A stretch of DNA of 64,000 nucleotides from Branchiostoma floridae (Eukaryota > Chordata > Leptocardii > Amphioxiformes > Branchiostomatidae). The DNA lies in contig NC_049996.1 in the NCBI RefSeq assembly GCF_000003815.2, positions 14,168,374 through 14,232,373 on the forward strand, read 5' to 3'. The notes below the pieces were generated by a model that saw only the letters and a list, made by a program, of their open reading frames with translations, was not told the origin of the DNA and did not search any database. Position 1 is the first letter of the stretch. Every line of letters begins with the position of its first letter. The position numbers and the translations under genes were made by a program. Below are positions 12,184-25,500 of this stretch, one piece after another.

Positions 12184-13148
12184 TTTAATTCATTCTGAAT
12201 CTTACGTTTTTTTTCACATTAAATGCAGGGCTTTGCACTGGATAAAACACACAAATGCTGTTAGAAAAATCTCATGAATTATTTCATTGCATACCAAACA
12301 CAATTCATTCAAGTTATATATACATGTACAATGAAGAACATATTGATATACAAGCATCATATTTAAAAGGGTACTGCCCATATTTGCATACCAAAAATTA
12401 TAATACAAAATATATTCAAAGAAAAATAATGTAATATAAACATTTTGCATAGTTTTTCAATTCTCGTCTTAACATAAGAAGGCAGTATACTTAAGTCAAC
12501 ATGATTGCAAATTCAATCAGTATATTTTTGCTTTGGCATACATGAAAGGTCTCTCTTAATGGACGGATAAATTCAACTCACTCCATGTCTTTGGGAATAG
12601 TATATTTATATAAGCAAGCTATAGGCAAGGCTTTAGAAAAGGTTCGGCACCATTAAACACACAATATATGTACTGCTAATTCACTGAAGTTTTTGGCAAT
12701 TTTGCAGCAAGGTAAACATCAATAAGATCACTATGTCTTCATGATCATGGTCAAAGCAATCAAAGTAATGCAAAAATCTGAGAATGTGATTGAAACTTGA
12801 TGAGTTTGAGGCAAGAACTGACTGCAAAAGCTGTCAACATAAAAGTCTGCTGCAAATACTAGTAATCCATAAATTACAGTGTATAATCCTCTATGCAGCC
12901 ACTACAATTGCAACATAGTACCTGTAAAAAATTCCACAACTTGTCACCTAAACATAGATGTTCCATCTATACAATCTCTTTGTACCCATGTTTAGTCATA
13001 ATAATTTGAAATCATACAATGGAGTTTTGAACTCTTTTAATCTCCAAACTTTGTCTTTCATGATACTATGTACCACATATTTATCAATACACTGCTAGTT
13101 TAGTAAAAGCTCACTAAATTAGAGCAAATAGGAGAGCAGAAATAGTTT
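12184..13148 (-). other. probable 3' UTR of the KIAA2012-like gene
   Basis: AT-rich sequence with no open frame of note follows the stop codon. ATTAAA hexamers read on the minus strand at 13036-13041 and 12184-12189 are candidate polyadenylation signals. Nothing in the sequence decides between them. Confidence 0.35.
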
Positions 13149-13546
13149 CTATCCATTGACATCCTTGTCCCCCTCCTCGGTAGGAAACTGCAGTCCTAAG
13201 AGCTGCAGAAGTTCAAAGTAAGAAAAGGTAAATGCTGGATTGAGGTTCTGTCCATGTTCCAAGTTGCTAGATTCTGATGCTAGTCCTCTCTGGAACTTAA
13301 GCTTCTCTTCCAAGATGGCCCGTTCCTTCGCCATCCGTTCTGCAAGAAGTCTGGCCTCCTCCATTCGAATTCTTGCCTCTTCTTCTTCTCGTATTCTTCT
13401 CTCCTCCTCTTCTTTCCGTCTTCTTTCTTCCTCTTCTCTCTTCTGTCGTTCGTACTCGAGACGTTCCTCTTCCTCCATCTGGGCCATCTTTTCTTCTTCT
13501 TCTCTCCGTCTCTCTTCCTCTTCCCTCGCTCTTTCTGCTGCAATTT
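13149..13546 (-). CDS. KIAA2012: KIAA2012-like exon 28, coiled coil and C-terminus
   Basis: Residues 1743-1874 and stop TAG. A long Glu/Arg helix continues to about AILEEKLKFQRGL. The chain then changes to complex sequence (FTFSYFELLQLLGLQFP) ending DKDVNG. Acceptor cttgaaacag. Confidence 0.85.
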
Positions 13547-16500
13547 CTGTTTCAAGCAAAGACAAGGACATACGTTTTTTAGTTACCTCTTCACTTCAAG
13601 TACCATTATCTTTTTTGTATGATAGAATGTACAAAATATTTTTCTGTCTGACTATCTAAAGGGAAAGTAGTTTCTTAAAGTACAGGACAGGATAACAAAA
13701 AGTGCAATAGACAATGAACCATGACCCACAACCTGAGGTACATTTTTTGTATCCAAACGATTACAACCCAGGGCTCGAAATGCTGGGTGCATGTGCACCC
13801 AGGTGCACCCAAAATTGGAGCTGTGCACCCAATTTGTTTCTGTGGGTGCACTGGTGCACCCAAATATTTTCTTATGTTTACGCATGTTAAGATATAAAAG
13901 TATACTACTAGTCTAGTATACATCATATTCTTGACATCTAAGTGTTAAAAAGATTATAAAAATGTCTGTCATGGTACTTGTTTAAGAATTTAATAGTTTG
14001 TAATTATGTTTTGTAATTAGTTTTTCCTGACATTATAGTTTACCTTATGTGGTGCACCCAAAAAAGTTTTGGTGCACCCAATTTTTTAAGCTGGGTGCAC
14101 CAGTGCACCTAATCCAAAAAATGAATTTGAGCCCTGCAACCTTATCCAGTAGCACTGTTCTTAATGATAAGAAATTGGATGTCCTTACACTGGGGAGCAG
14201 ATACTCTGACAAGCATAAAATTCCAATTGACCAGGGATGCTACTAGATCAACTGTGACCTCTCTGACAGTAATTTTGTTCCTCAGAATGCACCATTTTAA
14301 CTTAAAATTCTCTTAAACTCTGCACCATGGAGGATGGATGCCACTACAATATATCACTTGCCATGGCTCACTAAGAAATTTGGACTCCCTGTAATGAAAT
14401 CCTAGCTAAAAGCCTTACTTTGTCTGTATCAGTATGTGTAATGTATGAAGAAACAATCAGCCAAAGGACCCCAGTATTAACAAACTCTACAAAACAACAT
14501 TTCCTTGGTCCCTTGAGTGGTTGTTGGAGACAAGTTTGACAGTATGTAGAACAAGGTTGACTGTATGCAGTACAATGCAAACTATCTTCCTACACAAAGG
14601 TATACACAGATTAGATTTTCAACGACAACTGTCACCTATTTCAGGATCAATACTGACGGCCAATCATTTCAGGACGTAAACTCGCTAGAGGTGTTGGAAG
14701 AACGTTCAGCATTGTACTATGACTACTACCAACACAGATGAGCTATGATTACTACCAACACTGATGAGCTTCCATGATAATTTGCCTGTATGTGTCAGGG
14801 TTGGACAAGTTTTCTAAAATTCACTTGTCCTATCGGGCAAGTACATAAAAGATTTACTTGCCCGAACCAACTTTTCACTTGCCTGACTAAATGACTAAAC
14901 AATCTAAATGACTTTTTTCTATGCATTTTCACTTCCAGCAATGGAATTATTTTAACATTGCTTCTATTCAACTGTGTTGACCAATGTTTGATGCCATAAC
15001 TAAGAATTTACAAGTATATCAAAATCTCACTCATGGAAAAATCTTACTTGACCGATTGGACAAGTGGAGTAGGACATTCACTTGCCCGATAGGCACTTTC
15101 ACTTGCCCGGGACAATCGGGCTAGTGGACTTGTCCAACCCTGTGTGTTCATGAGGATCTGACTTACCAGCTTTGCGTTGCTCTTCCTCCTTCTTCTTGCG
15201 CTGCATCTCGGCCATCATGCGGCGGTACTCGTCCTGCTGTCTGCGCTCCCTCTCCAGCCGGGCGATCTCCGCCTGCCTCCTCTTCTCCTCCTCATCAGCC
15301 TGCTTCTTCTTCTCCTCCTCCATCTGCTCTTTCCTCCTCCTTAAAGAGAAGAAGAAGGAAGGGAAACATTATAAAGAAATGTATTTTGTCCGTGAATAGT
15401 TTCATCAGGTTGGTACGTCACTGAATAAAGAGACTTGTTTTACACAGCCATTGCTTCCTCCATCTGCTCTTTCCTCCTCCTCAAAGAGAAAACAGAATAT
15501 TTCAGATGGAAAACTTATTGATGAAATGCATTTTGTTCTTGGGCTACAAGGGTCCATTGTCATTTTCACCTTCACAAAACTGTTACATCTTATTAAAGAT
15601 ATAGTTCATACTTTTATTCAATGTATACAGGTAGATACTCAAATATATTTGGCATCAATTTACATACAGATGTGACTTCAAGACACTGTCAATCTTGTAT
15701 AGGACTGTTTAGTCATAATTTTTATGAAGTAGGGTTTTAATATACATTGACCAACAAAGACAATTTAAATACATGTTAATTAGCAATCACTGATGAAGAA
15801 AAACAAACATACTTGTGTTCTTCATCTCTCCTCTTCCTCTCATCCTCCAACTCCTGCTTCATTCGTTCCTGCCGTTCAATCTCCTCCTGTTCCCTTCTCT
15901 TCTGCTCTTCTCTCTCCTTCCGTTTCCTCTCGACCTCTTCCTTCCGTTTCTGGGCGGCCGCGGCGCGAGCAGCCTCTCTCTGGGCCCGCTTCTCCCGAGC
16001 AGCTGCCTTGGCAGCTTCAGCAGCCTCCTCGTCTACTCCATGGTCCTATGGTGAGGAAAAATAACAAACATTCAAAAAATGCTGATACTTCATATCCATT
16101 GTAACAAATCAAACAAAATATTAATATACATAACATATGATATCATGATATGATGATATAGAATACAAAGTCTTCCATATATTTTTGAACATCAAGAAAT
16201 TGCCAACTTTGTGATGTGAAATCAAATATCAGAACAATCCATCCAGACATTCTCTAGTTAACTTGCTGACAGACATCTCTGTGACACAAATAGCCATAAC
16301 TAGAACTATGCCTCAGAGTCTGTTCCACAGAGGTTAAACAGATGCTAAAATATTTGAAATCAAACAACTATTTACTATTCTTTTGGCATCAGTTCCCTGA
16401 AGTAACATTGTAATTCCAATGAAATCAATGAAACAACTACTCTTAAAAGACAAAATCTTGATACTATTAGTTTCTTGCAAAGTTGTCTTAATTTTAGTTG

Positions 16501-19500
16501 TTCCCTTACCGCCTCTGCACTGTCTTCACTCTTGGTGGAGGGGGGAGCGTTGACTGTGCCGAAGGGTAGCGGCTGGACCAGGGCAGGCGTCGCCGTCTTC
16601 TCCGGGGAGGCACGGGACGGGGTGGCCGAGGGTATAGATGCTGTAGATAAAAAAACAATTAACTTAAGAACAGTGTACCGATTCAGTCAGTCATATTGGC
16701 TTATCAATAGCATCTTTTCTAAAATCAATCAGTAAACCTAGTCTAGTAGAATCATAAGCTACACAAAGTTTTTTTTCTGAAATTGACTCCTGCAATGCCA
16801 GGAAGAATTTCCATATTATCTGTTTGCAAGTTGGAATATTGTATGAGTGTAGAATTTGTAGCATAAAGCAGTCTATAGCATTTTGACTAGAGGATATACC
16901 ATAGATGTACAATATTTATTTATTGTAAACTTATGTTTCTGGCTGAATATTACTGGATTATTGGCAATTACATCAATTTTTATTAAAACTTTTTTTTGTG
17001 CTTAGATAAGCAAAGACAAGCAACTATAGGGTCACAACCACCGGATTTGTTGCAGAACTTCATGAAGACAACAATTGATGGATTTCCTTACCTTTTGTGG
17101 GAGACTCCGATGGCGTTTCTTCTTCCTCTTCAGGTTCTGGCTCAGGTTCTGGTTCGGGCTCAGGTTCAGGTTCAAGCTCCTCTGGCTCGGGGGTTGGTGA
17201 CCTGACAATCTCTTCCTCCGGTGCAGGCGCCTCTTCTGTTAAACATAACATATTTTACATATTTAGAATCTTTAATATCTCTTGATTTTGTTAATTTGTA
17301 CCACTATCCTTTTATGCTGTATGATGTATGTGATAATACTGTGTCTAGAAGCCCACATGGGCTGGGCATCTAAAAACGCAAGACACGCAAATAAATTTTC
17401 AATCATTCATTTAGTATAAAGTTTGATTTTTACTTAATGGTTCAACTTTTACCAAACAAGCAATAGAACAGTCTGTATCATTCTATATTCAAAACTACAA
17501 GACATACATGTATGAAGTGTTGCACATGGCTTGTAGAAAAAAAATGTAAGTATTCATACAGATGAGTATAGACACTCAATATATAACTGCCAAAAAATAT
17601 AATTTATAGCTCTTGGTGGCACATTGATGTTGCTACATGTATATTGGCGCACCAAATTTGTGTGTTTTTTGGCACACTTTTGACAGGGGCTTTGTAAACT
17701 TCACTGTCTGGGGATGTTATATAAAGTGCTTTTTTTAAGGGCACAACACCAGGGGCATGACAAGTATGTAGCTTGGAACCTCTTGGTTCTAAGCCACACC
17801 AACACTAACAAATAGAAAAGGCATTTTATCAGAGTATTCTAGATATTTTCTGGCCTAAGGGAGGTATACATGTGATCATGCTCCTACCTTCTGCCTCTGG
17901 AGCAGCTTCTTCAGGTTTCTTCTCTTTTTCTTTCTTTCCTTTCTTCTTCCCTCCTTTCTTGGCAGGTGCTGCTTTGGTAGCTTTGGGTACAGCTTCTTTC
18001 TTAGGGAGTACGGGCAGAGGCTCCTCAGCTTTCACTTCTGTCTTGGGTTGACCTAGAAAAGAAAATTTTATTGTATGAACGACCTTTGATTAAAAAAAAA
18101 AGCAACCAAATGGTTGAACTAAATTTTGTTTCACCTTTAACCTAATCATATAATTGTAGCCTTCGGCACCAGAGTTTGTAATCATGGTTAACTGGTTATG
18201 CAGCAGATAAAATAAAGCTATTAGTAAAACTCTACAGAAAGAAACCTCTAACAACTCACTTTAACTTTATGTTACACTAGTGGGTCGTGATTACATTCCA
18301 TACTGTGTTCCGGACCGTATTATAACTTGGTTTATCACATGGGTTTCTACTGTTATAGCGCATGATTTCATAGAATGATTCGAATGCGCTTCGACTGCAT
18401 CAAGTACCATGTCTGGACGTTAAATTGCTTTATTTTGTTCTTTGTTTGAGGATATTAAATTTCCTGGTGCATCTTGCAGTGAAATGTGTGTTTTCTCAGT
18501 TTTCATGCTGTAATAAGTTCACATACCAATGACAAATGTTGGCCTGTCCTCCAGTGAAGAATGACTCTTTGTGCTTTTCCCACTCTTGGCTGAACCCTTG
18601 GCGGACTTGCCTGGTTTCTCAGCCTGTTTTACAGAAGAAACAAAGTTAAAAGTTAAGCACAATGACAGTCATAATATATACAAGTCATCTGCAACTAAGT
18701 ATTGCAATCACTGAAGGATGAAGCATGAAAACGTCATCCACTTTTGTTTTGATGATTCTGATAATTTAAAAGAAAATTCAGATATATTATTAATAATAGC
18801 ATTTTATCAATTGCTTTTCCTATACAGTCAAACCTGTATTAGGGGCCACCTCTACAGAGGGGCCACCTGTCCATAGTGGCCACTTTTTGTCAGTCCCTTG
18901 GGTATTTTATCTACAAGTTGCCACCTCTATACAGAGGCCACCTTTCTATAGTGGCCAAATTTGTCCGGTCCCTTGAGTGGCCGCTATAGACAGGTTTGAC
19001 TGTATATCAAAGTTGCGCATTAAGTCTTAAAATACTTAAAATTTGAACACTGTGTGGAAAATATGAACAGTGCAGAAAACTTTCAACAAGTGACGAAAAA
19101 ATTTGTGTTTGAACTAAGAGCAACGCTGTGACTTGTTGTATTTCACCCTATTAACATTTTGTAGTTCTCTTTAATAATCAGTTACTATAGGACATTCTGA
19201 CATCTGTTAGTGCTTTAATGAACAGAATGAAACTGTGTGTTCACCACTCCAGGCCATTTCAAATCAACAGGTGCCCAAATGTATGTCAAGAAAATGTGCC
19301 ACGATTATGGAGAAACATTTCCTACCATTACAACCTCATAGGCAGCATGTATGTTATACCAGCCTGATCAACAGTTAGTAAACAAGATGATCGTTAGTAT
19401 TAAATTTGACACACTGACTAATGTACCGTATGATATCTCAAATGGTGAATGGATGTCAGATGCCACATTAAGTTAAAATCAACGTATAACTGAATAAAAT

Positions 19501-22500
19501 ATTATTCTGAATATCTTATAATCAATCTAATAGTAAAAGAGTGGCATACATTGTATGTAATGCTTGCCAAGAGACAAAGCTTTCGAGTTGAGACATTCAT
19601 ACAGTCAAGCACTATGAGTATATGTCATAAGTATTAATAACATTTCTTTAAAAGCCATATATGAAATAATGAATTGCCACTTCAATTCCAACAGGCTGTA
19701 GTCAAGATTTTACTTCCACGCAGCACTAACATTGAACTTGATGTGTACATGCAAAGTTACTGACATTCTTAAACAATCTTCTTAAAGTGAAAGAGCTACT
19801 TTTTTAAAGTGAAAGTGCTGACAATGATTAAGACATCTTATGATGATCATCTTACCGGAGGTTCAGGTGTTTCCTCCTTCGGGGGTTCTGGCTCTTCTTT
19901 GGCAACTTCTTTAACGGGTGACTTGGGCTTCTTCTTCTTCTTACTTTCCTTTTCCTTTGGATGTTTCTCTGCCTTGGCTAAAAAAAAACAATGACGAAAA
20001 TTTGAATGAGTGAAGTTTCTTGGACAGAGAATCTTTCATTTGAGTTCTAGTGACATAAGAAATGACTTAATAGCAATTACTGATTCAGAAGCAACTAGAT
20101 CTGGTTTTGGAACGGTCAGACATTTCAGACAACAGTTGTCATCTTTGAATTCGTCAGTGTCAATATCTGAAAGGTCTGACAGTTTACAAAATCATATCCA
20201 GATCCTTCAGTAACTGCTATTTGGCATATCCTATGACCAAGATTCCTAACCTTCATCGCCATAAGAAATAACACCAAAGAAAAACAGGTATGTACATTAT
20301 CATGTAAGATGTACATGTATAGGAGGGAAAACAACCAGTTAGTCCTACAGTTAGTCATGTTAGATTTAAGCAATAAGTACATTGTAAGACAACAAAACAA
20401 AGTCGTAAGCATCCTGATAAGATTAATCCATTGAAGATCTCACTGAAAGAGTCATAAGTGCATCGGTTAGTTGGGTTGCTCTTTTTTGCCTTGGTTTAGA
20501 CCACAAAGTCAAACATACAGCCAAGACACCTGCTAAAGTAAAAGATTGTTAATTGCTTTCAAATTGTTAATTGCTCCAATCATTTGAGTCCGTGAATGGT
20601 AGAATGTTAGGTAGCCAGGACTAGTGGAAAACACCAGTGTAGGGTGGGTACACATAACTGCCTTCTCCAAACTTCTGAACTCTTCACAGGGTGTTGCATA
20701 AGTTCTTGGTGAAATGACAGGAATGAAATGAAATGAAATATTGTACATGTAGGACTGGTGATTTGAAAATGGACACTTTTGCAACACACTGTGAGTTGAA
20801 CCATCCTGACTTTCCTTAAATCTGGAAGTCAGCAAAGCTTTCAAAATCTCTATAACAAAAGGCAGACATGTGCACCCTCCCCACATGGGTTCTATTTTCT
20901 ACTACCTGGGCTTTCTTTCTCCTTCTCCTTCTCTTCTTTCTTAGGTGCTGGCTCCTCCTTTGCAACAACTTTTTCCTTCTTTTCTTTGGCAGGCTTTGGT
21001 GTCTCTACTTTCTTGGCTGGCTCTTCTTTCTTAGGTGGCTCAGCCTTCTTGGGTGTCTCAACCTTCTTGGGCGCTTCTTCCTTCTTAGGCGTTGGTTTAA
21101 CTTCCTTCTTTGTCTCGGCCACGGGGGCAAGCGGGACTCGAGCTTTCTGTTCATCTTTTTCGGGTTTCTCTTCTTTTTCTGGTGCGTCGGCTTTGCCATA
21201 GTTTGTGACGTCAGGCTTGAGTGGTTCGCTAGGTTTAGCTGCTGGTTTAGCAGCTGGTTTGGGAGGTTTCGGGGCTGTTGTTTTGACAGGTTGAGCAGCT
21301 GCTAGACTTGGCTTGCCTGCTCCGGATAAAACAGTAATTTTAAATCAAACATGAAAATTTGAAAACAAACTTTATAACTCTATGCTATTATTTTATTCTT
21401 AAACTGGACTCCAACATTATCTACCATACTGTTTAAGTGGATTATTAGCAGCTGCATAATGGCCACTTATTAGTGCATGACGTGTAAACGAAGGGTGACT
21501 TACAATGTAGCAAGAAAGTTCATCTGTGTTCAAATGACATTATGACAAAACTAACTTCACATTAGCCAGCACTGAGACGGGGGGCGACACAGGTTATCTG
21601 GCACCTACTGCAATCCAGTGTCACCAATGTTATGTCACAGAAATTGCAGTAGATGGGACTCCATTCCATCAGCCAAAAATTTGGATAAGTCCCAACTATT
21701 TCAGTGTTGGGTACGTTCAAAGATGAGCTTTTTCCTGACTAGACTACACTTATTTGACAAGCAATCTGTTTCATCAGACTTGGTCGCTGAAAAGGGATCG
21801 TGATACTAAGGAAAAGGTTCAGTACTCACTTGACAATTCACTTGCTTTTGATGATCGTCTGGACCGGATGATGTTCTTCCCTGTCGCCTCGTCTCGGACA
21901 ATCTCGATGTCTTCAGGAGTCAGAGACTCGTCCTGAAGCTGCTGTAGAGTGTCTGCATCAACCTCAAAGTCTTCTCCTTCCATACCAAGGAGAGCTGAAA
22001 GGATATAGAAAAACACATTCAGATATGAAAAATACATCACACACTTTTTGCTTTATTCTTGTTTCAATTTCTATGACATTGTGGACTTTTTTTCAAACAT
22101 GCAACAGTATGCGAATGAAGACTCATCTGTATTTGTAGAATCCATAGTAGCTGTTGCTACATAGTAGTTTGAGCTTTGTTCTAACACAGTTCAAATTTTG
22201 CAACTGTGCAAGAGATAGTATGTTTGAAATACTTGTACTTGAAAATCTGTTTAAACATTGAAAAGAGAAGGAACAAAATGAGATATTTTTTTGAGATAGT
22301 TTTTTGAGATATCTTACCTGTATCAATGAAGTGAAATTTTTACCTAATATAGTATATATCAGTGTTATGTCATACCTGCTTGTTTTTTCATCTCCCGAGC
22401 GATTGCCACCAGCGGTCCGGCCGATCGGCTCATCTTATGACTCAGCTGGCCGGCCTCGGGAAGGGGTCCGAGTACGTCCACCTCAATCTCATTCCCCTCG

Positions 22501-25500
22501 CTGTCGTGAACCATTTCCTTCTCCCGCTGCTTCGGCTGGGGGTCGGCCGATCGTGCACGCGGCGGGAGGTCCTCTAGTCTCACCATGTCGTCAACCTCTC
22601 GCCATAATCTGGCAGCAACCTGGAAGTAAACATGTACATTCATTTGATTGTTTAATATAGAAGGGAACCATTTGCTTTATATACACAAAGTGCAGTATAT
22701 TGTACTTGCATCTCATTCAATATCTCAATATTGTACGTTAACTTCTTTCTTGACCAAGAGAACAGTGCTGACATGTCGTCAAAGTGCTATCAATGAAAGT
22801 TACACGTATTGAACAAGAACTGAACTGCTAACACCAGAAGTAATATTGAAAGTGCACACTCTGAGTACTTACCAGAGCGTCTGTGCCGAGGTCTCTCCCC
22901 GTCCCTTGTTTCTGCAGAACGGCAGCAGCGATTGCCGCAGCGTGCTCACGCAGTGACTTCTGGGAGGCAGCCAGGGACCCCTGCGACTCACGGTCGCTTG
23001 CTTCTTTAGCCAGGGCTGGCCAGTCTTCTGAAAGAGTTGAAAGGAAAGTTATGACAGAGGCATTTTTCCAATATCTTTAGATTCTTTAAGCTGACCATGT
23101 AGAAAGTCAACTTCAAGTTCAACCGTGAAAAAGATTATACTCTATACAATGTTATATTGTATGAAAAAGATTCAACATCAAAATTTTGCATTGTCTTCTG
23201 CATCCCTTTTGATGTCAGTCAGACAAAGCTGACCACCCCTTATGTGGCCTTACTTAGTAGCTCCCAAACCATCAATTTTGGCTGATTTTCCAGGTTAACA
23301 GCACAGTCGGAATCAAACTCACGGCTTCTAGTTCCAGAGGCAGAACCATTTAAACTATTTAATAGATTCACACTACATTGACAGACAATATTAAATCAAA
23401 TACAAATGGCGGTTTACAACAATTTTGAAAGATTTTTTCCCCATCATTTACCTTCTTCCTCTTCCTCCTCCTCTTCCTCCCCCTCATCCTCTATAGGAGC
23501 CAGACTGGGGGCATTGCTGGCCAGGTTAGGGTTACTCACAGAGCTCTTCACAGAGCCCTTCTGTGAGCGGGAATCTTTGTCCTCCTCTGATTTCTGCGAC
23601 TTCGAGTCATCCGACTTCACGCTACGAGCCGAGAGGAAGGCAGAGGCATCGAAGTCGCCACTCGTGACATCGATTTCTGGGGAGAAGACAGAAGACATTA
23701 AATAATCACTTCAAACTATAGTTTAATTGTAACTTGACACACTCTACATTTTGGACCACATTGAAAATGCTGAATCTAAGTATACAAGTAACATGTTTGT
23801 GACCACATCTGTGAGCTATGACACCTGTATATGTATCTGTAGCTATATAGCCGGTATAACCGTCCTTCGGCGTAACGCACCAGCTTCGCAGGCACGCGGC
23901 ACAGCAGCAGCTGGTTGTATTACACTGAACGACCCGTCACACCTAACTAATCTATCTGCAAGCGTTCTTTAAAACCTTTAAAAGTGTTCACCTATGATGC
24001 AATGCAAGGTAAACCAGTCAGAACTGTCGTGTTGAATAATGCACTTTGCTGTGTACAGAGAATTTTGTTATTCAGTGACTTGCCAACATGATGAAATTGT
24101 TCACAGAAGTCTTGGGGGTGAACTTGTACAAATGCAGGGCTCGAAATACCACCTGCATATGCACATTAGTGCAGGTAAAATTGGAGCTGTGCAGGTATTT
24201 CTGGTGTCTATCTGCACCTAATTGGGTTTTATACTTAAATGTCACATGATGTAGGTGTATGTGGATTGTTATTAGCTGCTAAGTATAAATTTTAAAGTAA
24301 AAGTAACAATGATTCCTGAACAATTTTAGTATGATCCATACTGAAATTTAGTGTGGTGCAGGTAAAATTTTTCTGGTGCAGGTAATTTTCAATGTTACCT
24401 GCACCAGTGCAGGTATGCAGAAAAAAGGATTTCGAGCCCTGAAATGTAATAACATAGTCCCAGAAGAAGTATCTACATTAACTTAAAGCATAAAGTATAA
24501 AGTTTAACTGTACCTTGTCTTTTGGAGTAGCCATAAATCTTAGATGCTCTTTGTGACCCCAGGGAGGGGCCAGATGCCACTGACTGGATCTCAGCTGGCT
24601 CTTCCTCTCCTTCTGACATGTGACCAGAGTCTTCTGACATACGGTCATCCTCTGTACATGGGGAAGGCAACGTTTTATTACTTTAAAGCATACAATTTTT
24701 TTAGATTGACACACTTATTATAACTAACTTGCTCAGGAACCAGACAGTTTCTTGGTAGAATATATAGCTCCTTTGCTTTTAACTGTATCATAAAGTAAAA
24801 CCGCTCAGATGACAAAATAATGGATACCATTATGAATATGATGTACCTTTAAAAGAAAGAAGACTAAACTTTATCTAACACATCTTCAATCAATTTACAG
24901 AGTACGAAGTCTCTCAGTTATTTGAACTGTCGGTTAGGTAAAGTTTTTTTTTTATAAAGTAACATGTACGAATACAACAGATGAACTCTCATGTTAGCAT
25001 TATGAACATAGTATAAAGTGTAACAGATTTAACTCCTGGGAAAGGAAATTATGAATATCATTAGATATTATTAGATGCCATTTTTACCTCTGTCTTCCTC
25101 CGGCTGTTGTGACCTCCCAGACTCAGACGCAGCTTTAACGGACCCTCCCACACTGACCACCTCCCCTCCGGGTGCAACAATGACACTCCCCCGAAGACTA
25201 CTCCGCTGACTTCCAGCCTCACTAGCAGCTGTCATGGGAGAGAAGGAGAAAGTTTGATAACCTTGTATTACAATACAACAACTATATGGGCGCAGCATTT
25301 TTGAGAATGGCTACAATTTAATTGCCATTTTCACACACACACAGAAAAATTGATTCCAAAGATGCAAGCACTGCTGTCGATATTGGACCATCTAGTACTG
25401 TAGTAATGCTATAAAGAAGTCTTTTTTGTATTTTTTATCGAGTTTTCTATGTGCAAGGCCACATGAACCACTTCTTGGACCTGGACTAATGACTTCACTG

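Noticed and set aside
13675-13926. Minus-strand frames rich in LGAPVHP/GCTCTQ
   Set aside because: Translation of the ggtgcaccc motifs of the hAT-like element.
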